The notes: generated from the letters alone by a model not told the origin. A stretch of DNA of 5,340 nucleotides from Gammaproteobacteria bacterium (GCA_018667205.1 JABIVN010000066.1:1-5340); one strand, 5' to 3'; positions 1 to 5,340 are shown, counted from the stretch's first letter. Numbers and translations: made by a program.

Positions 1-930
1 ACGGAATTGTCGCTGAATCGAGTGCGCGATCACCTGGTTGGGCGAGGGTATTTCGAGGCCATTACTTATTCGTTCGTCCATACTGGCATGCAGGCGGTGC
101 TGGATCCAGGGCAGACGCCAGTTGCGCTGGCAAACCCGCTGTCTGCTGAAATGGGTGTGATGCGAACCTCGATCTGGCCAGGGTTAGTTAAGTCATTGAT
201 ATATAACGTGAATCGTCAGCAGTCCCGGGTCAGGCTGTTTGAAAGCGGCTTGTGTTTCAGCCAACTGTCCGACCAGGATGAATTGGCGTTCGAGAATATC
301 TCGCAGATTAAGAAGCTTGCCGGCGTTATCTGTGGTCCCCGACAGGACGAAAACTGGTCTAATGATGCACAAGTTGTTGATTTCTTTGATATTAAGGGCG
401 ATATAGAGAGTCTTTTGGCGCTTACCGGACAAGCTGAAAGGTTTCAGTTCGTTGCCCAGCCTCATCCCGCGCTGCACTCAGGCCAATCCGCTGCTATTCA
501 AAGAGACGGCGAAACTATTGGCTATGTCGGGCTTCTGGATCCCAGAATTCAGCAGCAGCTGGACATTCGTTTACCGATATTCCTTTTTGAGTTAACAATC
601 GACGCTGTTATCGCCAAAAAGCTAGCCCACAGTGAGCCAATGTCACGTTTTCCCGAGGTACGACGGGATATTGCGGTGATTGTTGATCAGACCGCGACGG
701 CCGCGGCCCTCAGGGGCTGCATTGCAGCAGCGGCAGCGGATACCCTAAAAAACCTAAAGTTGTTTGACGTATATCAGGGCAAAGGTATTGATCCTAATAG
801 AAAAAGTCTGGCAATAGGCTTGACCTTCCAGCACGCTTCCCGCACTCTTACAGATGACGAGATCAACAGTTCGGTGGACAAAATTGTGACTTCCCTTGAA
901 GCGCAGTTTGGCGCCAGCTTAAGGAATTGA
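1..930 (+). CDS. pheT: Phenylalanine--tRNA ligase beta subunit, C-terminal part (5' end outside window)
   Basis: This is the beta chain of the cytoplasmic alpha2-beta2 enzyme that charges tRNA-Phe with phenylalanine. The frame is open from the first base, so the gene enters from the left; 309 codons plus TGA are visible, roughly the last two fifths of a protein usually near 790-800 residues. The visible part begins in the catalytic-like core module: a GYFEAITYSFV segment at window codons 18-28, then NPLSAEMGVMRTS, and RVRLFESG near codon 80. The FFDIKGDIESLL and GYVGLLDP segments are also typical of bacterial PheT. From about codon 214 to the end lies the FDX-ACB (anticodon-binding, ferredoxin-like) domain, starting at SRFPEVRRDIAV and including LFDVYQGKGI and SRTLTDDEIN. 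No frameshift or missing block is seen. The TTG at position 7 is not a real start, since homology continues upstream of it. ihfA follows after 3 nt, the usual pheS-pheT-ihfA arrangement. Confidence 0.97.
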   Translation, partial: TELSLNRVRDHLVGRGYFEAITYSFVHTGMQAVLDPGQTPVALANPLSAEMGVMRTSIWPGLVKSLIYNVNRQQSRVRLFESGLCFSQLSDQDELAFENISQIKKLAGVICGPRQDENWSNDAQVVDFFDIKGDIESLLALTGQAERFQFVAQPHPALHSGQSAAIQRDGETIGYVGLLDPRIQQQLDIRLPIFLFELTIDAVIAKKLAHSEPMSRFPEVRRDIAVIVDQTATAAALRGCIAAAAADTLKNLKLFDVYQGKGIDPNRKSLAIGLTFQHASRTLTDDEINSSVDKIVTSLEAQFGASLRN

Positions 931-933
931 AAC

Positions 934-1236
934 ATGGCTGCTTTAACGAAGGCTGAAATGGCTGAAAAGCTATTTGAGGAGCTGGGCCTAAACAAGCGAG
1001 AAGCAAAAGAAGTTGTTGAACTCTTCTTCGAAGAAGTCCGTTCGTCACTTGAAAGCAATGAGCAGGTGAAGTTATCCGGCTTTGGTAACTTCGACTTAAG
1101 AGACAAAAGTCAACGACCCGGTCGTAATCCAAAAACAGGTGAGGAAATCCCCATTACCGCTCGTCGGGTAGTGACATTTCGTCCCGGACAGAAACTTAAG
1201 GCAAGAGTAGAGGCGTATGCTGGACCCAGATCATAA
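934..1236 (+). CDS. ihfA: Integration host factor alpha subunit
   Basis: This encodes the alpha chain of IHF, the DNA-bending heterodimer with IhfB that acts in nucleoid organisation, sigma-54 promoter architecture, replication and site-specific recombination. The product is 100 residues, the family norm. The N-terminal helices (residues 4-40) include [20 protein letters not shown]; the HU/IHF signature LSGFGNF is at 47-53. The beta-arm segment [14 protein letters not shown] (61-74) carries the proline (P66) expected to intercalate into DNA, and [13 protein letters not shown] closes the fold. The [11 protein letters not shown] arm and the place just after pheT favour IhfA over IhfB or HU. The ATG is supported by a Shine-Dalgarno AAGGA at 921-925 inside the pheT 3' end, 8 nt upstream. 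Spacing of 3 nt to pheT and overlap with the next gene indicate cotranscription. An additional ihfA promoter inside pheT is known in Escherichia coli; I did not identify one here. Confidence 0.97.
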   Translation: MAALTKAEMAEKLFEELGLNKREAKEVVELFFEEVRSSLESNEQVKLSGFGNFDLRDKSQRPGRNPKTGEEIPITARRVVTFRPGQKLKARVEAYAGPRS

Positions 1237-1573
1237 CGCTGAACTCCCACCCATACCGGGTAAACGCTATTTCACCATCGGCGAAGTCAGTGGCTTATGC
1301 GCTGTAAAACCGCATGTATTGCGCTACTGGGAGCAGGAGTTCCCGCAGTTAAAACCGGTAAAAAGACGTGGCAACAGACGATATTATCAGCGCCAGGACG
1401 TCTTGATGATCCGGCAGATCAGGTCTCTTTTGTACGACCAAGGCTTCACCATCGGCGGTGCACGTCAGCGCTTATCCGGTGAAGACCAGAAAGACGACAG
1501 CACCCAGTTCAAGCAACTGATACACCAGATGATATCTGAACTGGAAGATGTGCTGGTCGTTTTAAAGGCCTAG
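1217..1573 (+). CDS. MerR-family transcriptional regulator, ihfA-linked type
   Basis: A 118-residue DNA-binding protein with an N-terminal MerR winged helix-turn-helix: [13 protein letters not shown] (18-30) and [13 protein letters not shown] (31-43) form the HTH, and [13 protein letters not shown] (50-62) is the wing with its arginines. The segment [22 protein letters not shown] (66-87) follows. The C-terminal helix (about 93-118) is amphipathic and probably makes the antiparallel dimer coiled coil. There is no cysteine-bearing metal-binding loop or large effector domain, so it belongs to the short MerR proteins conserved beside ihfA in Pseudomonas-like bacteria; its target and ligand are unknown to me. 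The ATG overlaps the ihfA 3' end by 20 bp, with an AGAGG Shine-Dalgarno (1209-1213) inside ihfA, implying translational coupling. An ordinary TAG ends the gene; the same frame then stays open for another 53 codons (see findings). Confidence 0.93.
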   Translation: MLDPDHNAELPPIPGKRYFTIGEVSGLCAVKPHVLRYWEQEFPQLKPVKRRGNRRYYQRQDVLMIRQIRSLLYDQGFTIGGARQRLSGEDQKDDSTQFKQLIHQMISELEDVLVVLKA

Positions 1574-1651
1574 TACCGCCATCACGACCACATAACCGAC
1601 CGAACCAGCGCCGCTCTTTCGACCGACTGCGCCAGTACTTCCGACCGAGCA

Positions 1652-1730
1652 CTTGAGTCATTTTGCTTATCGCTTGGGTCATTTCGTTTAGCGCTTGGGT
1701 CACTTAGCTTAGGACTTGGGTCATTTCGAC
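1652..1730. repeat. 21-bp tandem repeat array, 3.8 copies
   Basis: Consecutive units start at 1652, 1673, 1694 and 1715, exactly 21 bp apart with no spacers; the fourth is cut after 16 bases. Each begins with CTTGRGTCAYTT (CTTGGGTCATTT in units 2 and 4, one change in each of the others), followed by a more variable half resembling CGTTTAGCG. Twenty-one bp is about two helical turns, so a bound protein would sit on one face of the DNA, and it is also seven codons, so reading frames are kept through the array. The looser CGACCGA motifs at 1597, 1620 and 1642 may be a decayed extension with a period of 22-23 bp. Function unknown: protein-binding iterons, a slippage product, or part of a small repeat-containing coding region are all possible. 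Confidence 0.85.
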
Positions 1731-1907
1731 CGTAGCGGAAAAATCTCCTGCTTACGACACTTTCTCGCCAAACCCCGTTCCCTTTTTAACGCCCCCACCT
1801 CCCATCCGCCAGCGATAAAAGAACGCAAGAAAACACACCAAACCGATCGAAAAACCTAAGTTTCCAGCCGCAATGATGTCCTAGCTTATGAACTAAAAGC
1901 GAACCCC

Positions 1908-1936
1908 ATTTCAATCCTGATCGAATCGAGTACAAT
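1908..1936 (+). promoter_or_regulatory. Probable sigma-70 promoter of tRNA-Pro
   Basis: A good -10 hexamer TACAAT lies at 1931-1936. The -35 is poor (ATTTCA at 1908-1913, 17-bp spacer, or TTTCAA at 1909-1914, 16-bp spacer). Transcription would begin near 1943, giving a very short 5' leader before the tRNA at 1952. The stretch after the -10 (AGCGACCC) is GC-rich, as in discriminators of stringently controlled stable-RNA promoters; that regulation is inferred from family knowledge. Confidence 0.5.
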
Positions 1937-1951
1937 AGCGACCCTGCGAAT

Positions 1952-2028
1952 CGGGGCGTAGCGCAGTCTGGTAGCGCACCACACTGGGGGTGTGGTGGTC
2001 ACAGGTTCAAATCCTGTCGTCCCGACCA
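1952..2028 (+). tRNA. tRNA-Pro (anticodon GGG), CCA encoded
   Basis: A 77-nt cloverleaf reads cleanly. The acceptor stem is CGGGGCG with CGTCCCG (one G-T pair); its first pair is C-G, as in bacterial proline tRNAs. The D arm has GCGC paired with GCGC around AGTCTGGTA. The anticodon stem CCACA/TGTGG encloses the loop CTGGGGG, giving anticodon GGG, which reads CCC and CCU proline codons. The variable loop is 5 nt, and the T arm is ACAGG-TTCAAAT-CCTGT. Discriminator A is followed by an encoded CCA at 2026-2028. It stands alone, downstream of ihfA and the MerR gene. tRNA 3' ends are common phage or island integration sites; no second copy of this 3' end is present downstream in the window. Confidence 0.97.
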
Positions 2029-2161
2029 ATTTAAACCCCATTCAGAACCGTTTGCGCTTACCCCCAGCCTCGATCGGGCGCGCAACTTTCTGTCATTAGT
2101 AAATCCCTTCTATCAACCTTAAGTTTTCCCGTGGTGGACCTCTGTAACTCAGTCTCTAAAA

Positions 2162-2189
2162 GCACTGACCTTGCAGTGCAACCTTTTTT
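2162..2189 (+). terminator. Possible weak Rho-independent terminator downstream of tRNA-Pro
   Basis: A perfect 6-bp stem GCACTG (2162-2167) / CAGTGC (2174-2179) encloses a 6-nt loop, and six T residues follow at 2184-2189. The stem is short and four bases (AACC) separate it from the T run, so termination would be inefficient. It lies about 130 nt past the tRNA and could end that transcript. The T run also forms the left arm of the next hairpin (2184-2206). Confidence 0.35.
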
Positions 2190-2206
2190 GTCGGAACGAC
2201 GAAAGA
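2184..2206. repeat. Short inverted repeat overlapping the T run
   Basis: Bases 2184-2193 can pair with 2197-2206 around a GAA loop. The core is GTCG/CGAC, extended by T-A pairs and two G-T wobbles to 10 pairs. The right arm is followed by AAGT rather than T, so it is not itself a terminator on either strand. It would sequester the T run that follows the preceding stem. Confidence 0.4.
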
Positions 2207-2226
2207 AAGTGCGTGGCTTGACCAGA

Positions 2227-2268
2227 TGCCTGCACGAAATACCCGCACGGGGATAGCTTTTGCAGGCA
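2227..2268. repeat. Nested inverted repeat
   Basis: A perfect 8-bp inverted pair, TGCCTGCA (2227-2234) and TGCAGGCA (2261-2268), surrounds a second small hairpin CCC-GCAC-GGG (2242-2251). The arms themselves contain the palindrome TGCA. It could be a regulator binding site, an RNA structure or an element end. No T run follows, so it is not a terminator. Confidence 0.45.
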
Positions 2269-2312
2269 AGCTCTCAAGCTTGGTTTTAAAGTTATTACTA
2301 TTGGAGGGAAGC

Positions 2313-2432
2313 GTGGTGACGGTAACGATGCGTGAGTTTTGGTTTCGGCGAGCTAGAGAAGCCAAGCATCTATTACATATTATGCGTGTTGCGGCTTCTG
2401 ACGGTTGTTCCAGCGCAGTTTCCTCAGTCTGA
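2313..2432 (+). other. Doubtful small ORF with a strong ribosome binding site (39 codons)
   Basis: A GGAGGG at 2303-2308 stands 5 or 8 nt (measured from the end of GGAGG) before the tandem GTG codons at 2313 and 2316, followed by 39 codons and TGA. It is among the best Shine-Dalgarno sequences in the window. The peptide starts VVTVTMREFWFRRAREAKHL, is basic in its first half, and matches no family I recognise. It ends 144 nt before the wbpL start. It could be a leader peptide, the remnant of a gene, or chance. I do not call it a gene. Confidence 0.15.
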
Positions 2433-2576
2433 TTTGGTGCACCCCACACGATGCCCAAAAAGGAAAGCTAATATTTGCAGGATCCGAAGTTTTACCGGGG
2501 TGCTTGTGTTTCAATGTCTAGTGTCACGATGCCTTGATAGGTGTCTTTGTTTCACCAACATGATGAGCCGTTAGTA

Positions 2577-3608
2577 ATGGATCAATTCTTTTTCCTATGT
2601 ATCGGCTGCGCGTTGCTCACCTATTCCCTGGCACATCTATATCGGCTTATTGCAAACGCTTTACAGATAGTCGACACACCTAACCATCGCAGTGCACACC
2701 AGGGACTGGTGCCAACAGGTGCTGGTGTTTCCTTCGTTCTGGTCTTTTGGGCAGCGTTCTTTCTTGTCTCGGATCAGGAGGTGCTCACAGACTCAAGTAT
2801 TGTCGTATATCGTTTGATACCTGCATTGGTGGTTGTAGCGACAATTGGTTTCATAGATGACTATCATGCATTGTCGTGGAAGTTTCGTTTTACAGTTCAT
2901 GTGCTGTGCTGCTGCTACATCGTATGGGTGACAGGCCTACCTGGTTTGAATTTTTTAGGCGTTCATGTCGATCTAGGTTTTGTTGGTATGGCGATAGCTG
3001 TTCTGGGCTTGATCTGGCTTTTAAACCTCTACAATTTTATGGATGGCATTGACGGCATCGCTACGGGTGAGGCGCTTTGCGTACTCACCTACGCGACGAT
3101 GATCACCCTGTATTTTGAACCGGGTAGCGTTGCCTACCCGGTCATTCTTCTACTGGCGTGTTGTGCCGGCTTTCTTGTCATTAATTGGCCTCAGGCTCGT
3201 GCTTTTATGGGGGATGGCGGTAGCGGATTCCTCGGCTTGACCTTTGGAGTCTTCGTGGTAACGGAAACAATGTTACCAATATGGTCATGGTTGATTCTGC
3301 TAGGTTGGTTCGTGACAGACGCGTCGCTAACAATCACGCTACGTCTTTTTCGAAAGCAAAAAATCCACCAGGCCCATAGTGAACATGCCTACCAGCATCT
3401 TAATCGTGCAACTGGTACGGTAAAAACGCTGCTGTTGGTTTTTGCTATTAATACTGTTTGGCTAATGCCTCTGGCGGCGCTGGCAGCTTTTTTTAAGGAT
3501 TGGGGCTTTGGTCTGCTAATATTGGCGTACTTGCCGCTAATCATCGTGCAGTATTGTTGTGGTGCGGGGCAAACAACACCAAAATTAACCCTGAGAAAGC
3601 AGACGTAG
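2577..3608 (+). CDS. wbpL: WbpL/WecA-family undecaprenyl-phosphate sugar-1-phosphate transferase
   Basis: An integral inner-membrane enzyme of glycosyltransferase family 4 (MraY/WecA superfamily), which transfers an N-acetylhexosamine-1-phosphate from a UDP-sugar to undecaprenyl phosphate, the first step of O-antigen or other polysaccharide repeat assembly. The 343-residue product is strongly hydrophobic throughout, with many membrane segments. Seen in order: VDTPNHRSAHQGLVPTGAG (35-53), the N-terminal family signature; FIDDYHALSWKFRF with the acidic pair D94-D95; NLYNFMDGIDGIA (150-162) with D156 and D159, matching WecA catalytic aspartates; AFMGDGGSGFLG (209-220); and HQAHSEHAYQ (264-273), the cytoplasmic His-rich loop. 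Family knowledge suggests FucNAc/QuiNAc- or GlcNAc-1-phosphate as substrate; sequence alone does not decide. ATG at 2577 puts the first membrane helix at the N terminus as in WbpL; a GTG at 2541 would add 12 polar residues. Neither start has a clear Shine-Dalgarno. The stop directly abuts the next ATG, implying an operon. Confidence 0.9.
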   Translation: MDQFFFLCIGCALLTYSLAHLYRLIANALQIVDTPNHRSAHQGLVPTGAGVSFVLVFWAAFFLVSDQEVLTDSSIVVYRLIPALVVVATIGFIDDYHALSWKFRFTVHVLCCCYIVWVTGLPGLNFLGVHVDLGFVGMAIAVLGLIWLLNLYNFMDGIDGIATGEALCVLTYATMITLYFEPGSVAYPVILLLACCAGFLVINWPQARAFMGDGGSGFLGLTFGVFVVTETMLPIWSWLILLGWFVTDASLTITLRLFRKQKIHQAHSEHAYQHLNRATGTVKTLLLVFAINTVWLMPLAALAAFFKDWGFGLLILAYLPLIIVQYCCGAGQTTPKLTLRKQT

Positions 3609-5340
3609 ATGTCGGAATTGGGTGCCAGTCCAAGACTATCAGATCGCATGAAACGTGCAGTTCTGATCGTGGCCGATTTTATGGTGCTGATGGTCGCACT
3701 TTGGGCCGCAGTAGCGCTCAGGTACGGCGATGTCGACATGGACATGACCGAATTCTGGTTTCTGTTTGCTGTCGCTTCGGTTGTTGGGGTTTTTTCCTTC
3801 AGTCGGTTGGAGCTATACAGGGCGATCGTCCGGTATATAGGACCAAGTTCCATGTTGCCTGTCATACAAGGCGTCACCCTGGCGACGATCGCGGTTTCAC
3901 TGACGGCTTATCTGACAAACGCTGTAACCTTCCCCAGATCATCGCCCATTATTTTCTGGTTCATCGCTATTTTAATGGTCGGCGGGGGCCGTATCGTTGT
4001 TCGTGCTTACTTCTATGGGCTGTTTAACAATTACCTGGTTCGGGAAAATGTCGCTATCTATGGCGCAGGAAATTCCGGGGCACAACTCGCAATAGCACTG
4101 CTGAACGGTAGTGAGTACATGCCCGTCGCCTTTATCGACGATGACAAGCAGGTGCGTCGGAGCACTATCCATGGCATCCGGGTCCATGGTTTTACAAACA
4201 TTGAGTCGCTGGTTGAACAATACGGTATCAAACGTATCCTGCTGGCGATTCCCAACACGGCAGGTGAACGACGACGGCAGATTTTGAATGATCTTGCACA
4301 GTTGCCGGTGCTCATAAATACGGTCCCTGATATTAATGACCTGGTCTCGGGTAAGACCAGCCAGCCTAATATTCGGGATATCGAAATCGGTGATCTTTTA
4401 GGTAGGGATACGGTGCCCCCTGAAGAGCAGCTGCTGATGAATGCAATTAAGGGGAAGCACATTTTGATTACGGGTGCGGCGGGCACTATTGGCGCTGAGC
4501 TATCGCGTAAAATACTGGCGAGGAGCCCAGCAAAACTCGTGCTTTATGACAACTCCGAGTTCGGCCTTTACCAACTTGAGCAGGAAATGCTCCAGGAAGG
4601 AGGATCAAAAACCGAGGTAATTGTACTGCTGGGTTCCATACTCAACCCGGGCCATCTGAAGAATGTGATCAATTCTTTTCAAGTTGAAAAGGTTTTTCAT
4701 GCGGCGGCATATAAACACGTACCCCTGGTTGAACGGAACATCATAGAAGGTGTCAGGAATAATGTTGTGGGCACCTGGCAGGTCGCCAATGCGGTGGCTG
4801 AATCCAACGCCAGCGAACTTGTTATGATTTCAAGCGACAAGGCGGTCAGGCCCACGAATGTCATGGGTGCGACCAAGCGACTTGCTGAGCTGATTATCCA
4901 GGGTTTTGCTGATCAAGCGCGCGAAAAGGCGACCGGCAAAAAGTTTTCGATGGTTCGTTTCGGCAATGTCCTGCGGTCGTCCGGGTCAGTTGTTCCCTTG
5001 TTCGAAAGCCAGATAATGAAAGGCGGCCCAGTCACCGTCACGCATCCCGAGACCACCCGATACTTCATGACCTGCGGTGAGGCGTCAGAGCTGGTGATTC
5101 AGGCCTGTGCGATGTCCGTTGGCGGTGAGATTTTCGTACTTGATATGGGCGAACCGGTTCTGATCAAGGATCTCGCAGAAAAAATGATCCACCTGCACGG
5201 CAGGATTGTGGGTCCCACCACTGACTCGGTAGATAGAGATCTGGTGGTAGATATTCACTATATAGGCCTTAGGCCGGGTGAAAAGCTGATCGAAGAGCTG
5301 GTGATCGGTGACAATATCTCTGGTACAAGGCACCCGAAAA
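3609..5340 (+). CDS. wbpM: WbpM/PglF-type membrane UDP-N-acetylhexosamine 4,6-dehydratase (3' end outside window)
   Basis: An inner-membrane dehydratase of the short-chain dehydrogenase superfamily, expected to convert UDP-GlcNAc to a UDP-4-keto-6-deoxy sugar, precursor of QuiNAc, FucNAc or bacillosamine-type residues. The frame is open for 577 codons to the window edge; homologues are about 590-670 residues, so only the tail is missing. Residues about 14-120 hold four membrane segments, with ELYRAIVRYIG between the second and third. A first Rossmann domain starts at YGAGNSG (G152-G157). The catalytic domain begins at ILITGAAGTIG (G289, G292, G295), with HAAAYKHVPLVE (364-375), SSDKAVRPTNVMGATK (408-423), RFGNVLRSSGSVVP (450-463), HPETTRYFMT and LRPGEKLIEEL near the end. 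The usual SDR catalytic tyrosine is replaced by M419, with K423 retained and D410-K411 present, the known altered active site of the WbpM/PglF group. ATG immediately follows the wbpL TAG, so translation is probably coupled. Confidence 0.93.
   Translation, partial: MSELGASPRLSDRMKRAVLIVADFMVLMVALWAAVALRYGDVDMDMTEFWFLFAVASVVGVFSFSRLELYRAIVRYIGPSSMLPVIQGVTLATIAVSLTAYLTNAVTFPRSSPIIFWFIAILMVGGGRIVVRAYFYGLFNNYLVRENVAIYGAGNSGAQLAIALLNGSEYMPVAFIDDDKQVRRSTIHGIRVHGFTNIESLVEQYGIKRILLAIPNTAGERRRQILNDLAQLPVLINTVPDINDLVSGKTSQPNIRDIEIGDLLGRDTVPPEEQLLMNAIKGKHILITGAAGTIGAELSRKILARSPAKLVLYDNSEFGLYQLEQEMLQEGGSKTEVIVLLGSILNPGHLKNVINSFQVEKVFHAAAYKHVPLVERNIIEGVRNNVVGTWQVANAVAESNASELVMISSDKAVRPTNVMGATKRLAELIIQGFADQAREKATGKKFSMVRFGNVLRSSGSVVPLFESQIMKGGPVTVTHPETTRYFMTCGEASELVIQACAMSVGGEIFVLDMGEPVLIKDLAEKMIHLHGRIVGPTTDSVDRDLVVDIHYIGLRPGEKLIEELVIGDNISGTRHPK

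Larger units (their letters stand above)
1574..1951. other. Intergenic region between the MerR gene and tRNA-Pro
   Basis: About 380 bp without a recognisable gene. The first part (1597-1648) has three CGACCGA motifs about 22-23 bp apart, then comes the 21-bp tandem array (1652-1730), in which the last unit runs into a CGACCGT. From 1735 to about 1905 the sequence is purine/pyrimidine-skewed and shows no motif or hairpin I would defend, and I see no clear Rho-independent terminator for the pheT-ihfA-MerR operon. The tRNA promoter occupies the right end. On the minus strand a frame is open from 1785 to 1582 across the repeats but has no standard ATG or GTG start, so it is not called as a gene. 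Confidence 0.7.
2029..2576. other. Intergenic region / putative leader ahead of the polysaccharide genes
   Basis: About 550 bp without a gene I can support. It holds a hairpin followed by six T residues (2162-2189), an overlapping hairpin (2184-2206), a nested inverted repeat (2227-2268), the 8-bp palindromes CAAGCTTG (2275-2282) and GGTGCACC (2436-2443), and a strong Shine-Dalgarno in front of a 39-codon ORF (2313-2432). A second frame, GTG at 2332 to a stop at 2574, ends 2 nt before the wbpL start but is cysteine-rich and resembles no family I know. A -10-like TATTAT occurs at 2378-2383 without a convincing -35. No JUMPstart/ops motif is seen here. Reading frames in all directions look like non-coding or decayed DNA. 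Confidence 0.6.

Noticed and set aside
7..9. TTG at position 7 as a start codon
   Set aside because: The frame is open to the left edge and the protein is clearly the C-terminal part of a longer PheT.
1652..1730. CRISPR-like array
   Set aside because: The units follow each other directly with no unique spacers, the period is only 21 bp and no cas gene is in view.
2156..2458. 100-codon minus-strand open frame in the leader region
   Set aside because: No family resemblance, no ribosome site, antisense to other equally unconvincing open frames; better explained as chance.
2332..2574. 80-codon plus-strand open frame ending 2 nt before wbpL
   Set aside because: GTG start without a ribosome site, cysteine-rich composition with no recognisable domain; the closeness to wbpL alone is not enough.
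3389..3877. 162-codon minus-strand open frame across the wbpL-wbpM junction
   Set aside because: Antisense to two well-supported genes; its translation shows no domain.
3500..4027. 175-codon plus-strand open frame overlapping wbpL and wbpM
   Set aside because: Out of frame with both real genes, which carry all the conserved motifs; wbpM reads without interruption through this stretch.
4058..4486. 142-codon minus-strand open frame inside wbpM
   Set aside because: Lies wholly opposite the conserved Rossmann region of wbpM and has no recognisable motif.
2029..5340. Duplicated tRNA-Pro 3' end (attR-like repeat)
   Set aside because: No second copy of the T-arm plus acceptor sequence was found by eye downstream, and no integrase gene is present in the window.

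Overview
The window looks like chromosomal DNA of a gammaproteobacterium. The order pheT - ihfA - short MerR-type regulator - tRNA-Pro(GGG) is a backbone arrangement I know from Pseudomonas and its relatives, and the protein sequences are typical of that group. I cannot name the genus; composition looks moderate in GC.

Layout. Positions 1-930 carry the 3' part of pheT (phenylalanyl-tRNA synthetase beta chain), entering from the left. ihfA follows after 3 nt, and a MerR-family regulator gene starts inside the ihfA 3' end; together they form a tight translation/nucleoid-protein operon. Positions 1574-1951 hold no recognised gene but contain a tandem array of a 21-bp unit (3.8 copies, 1652-1730), preceded by a looser set of CGACCGA motifs. 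A promoter and a complete tRNA-Pro gene (1952-2028) come next. Positions 2029-2576 are apparently non-coding, with several inverted repeats, a possible weak terminator and a doubtful small ORF. From 2577 onward lie two abutting surface-polysaccharide genes: a WbpL/WecA-type polyprenyl-phosphate sugar-1-phosphate transferase, and a WbpM/PglF-type membrane nucleotide-sugar 4,6-dehydratase that runs off the right edge with no stop in the window.

How the parts relate. The left half is conserved housekeeping DNA. The right half is the start of a polysaccharide (O-antigen or exopolysaccharide) module, in which the dehydratase would make a 4-keto-6-deoxy UDP-amino sugar and the transferase would load a sugar-1-phosphate onto undecaprenyl phosphate. 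The tRNA-Pro gene and the gene-poor stretch after it mark the junction between the two. No clearly undescribed system is visible. The observations most worth a second look are the 21-bp array with its coding ambiguity and the structured leader ahead of the polysaccharide genes.
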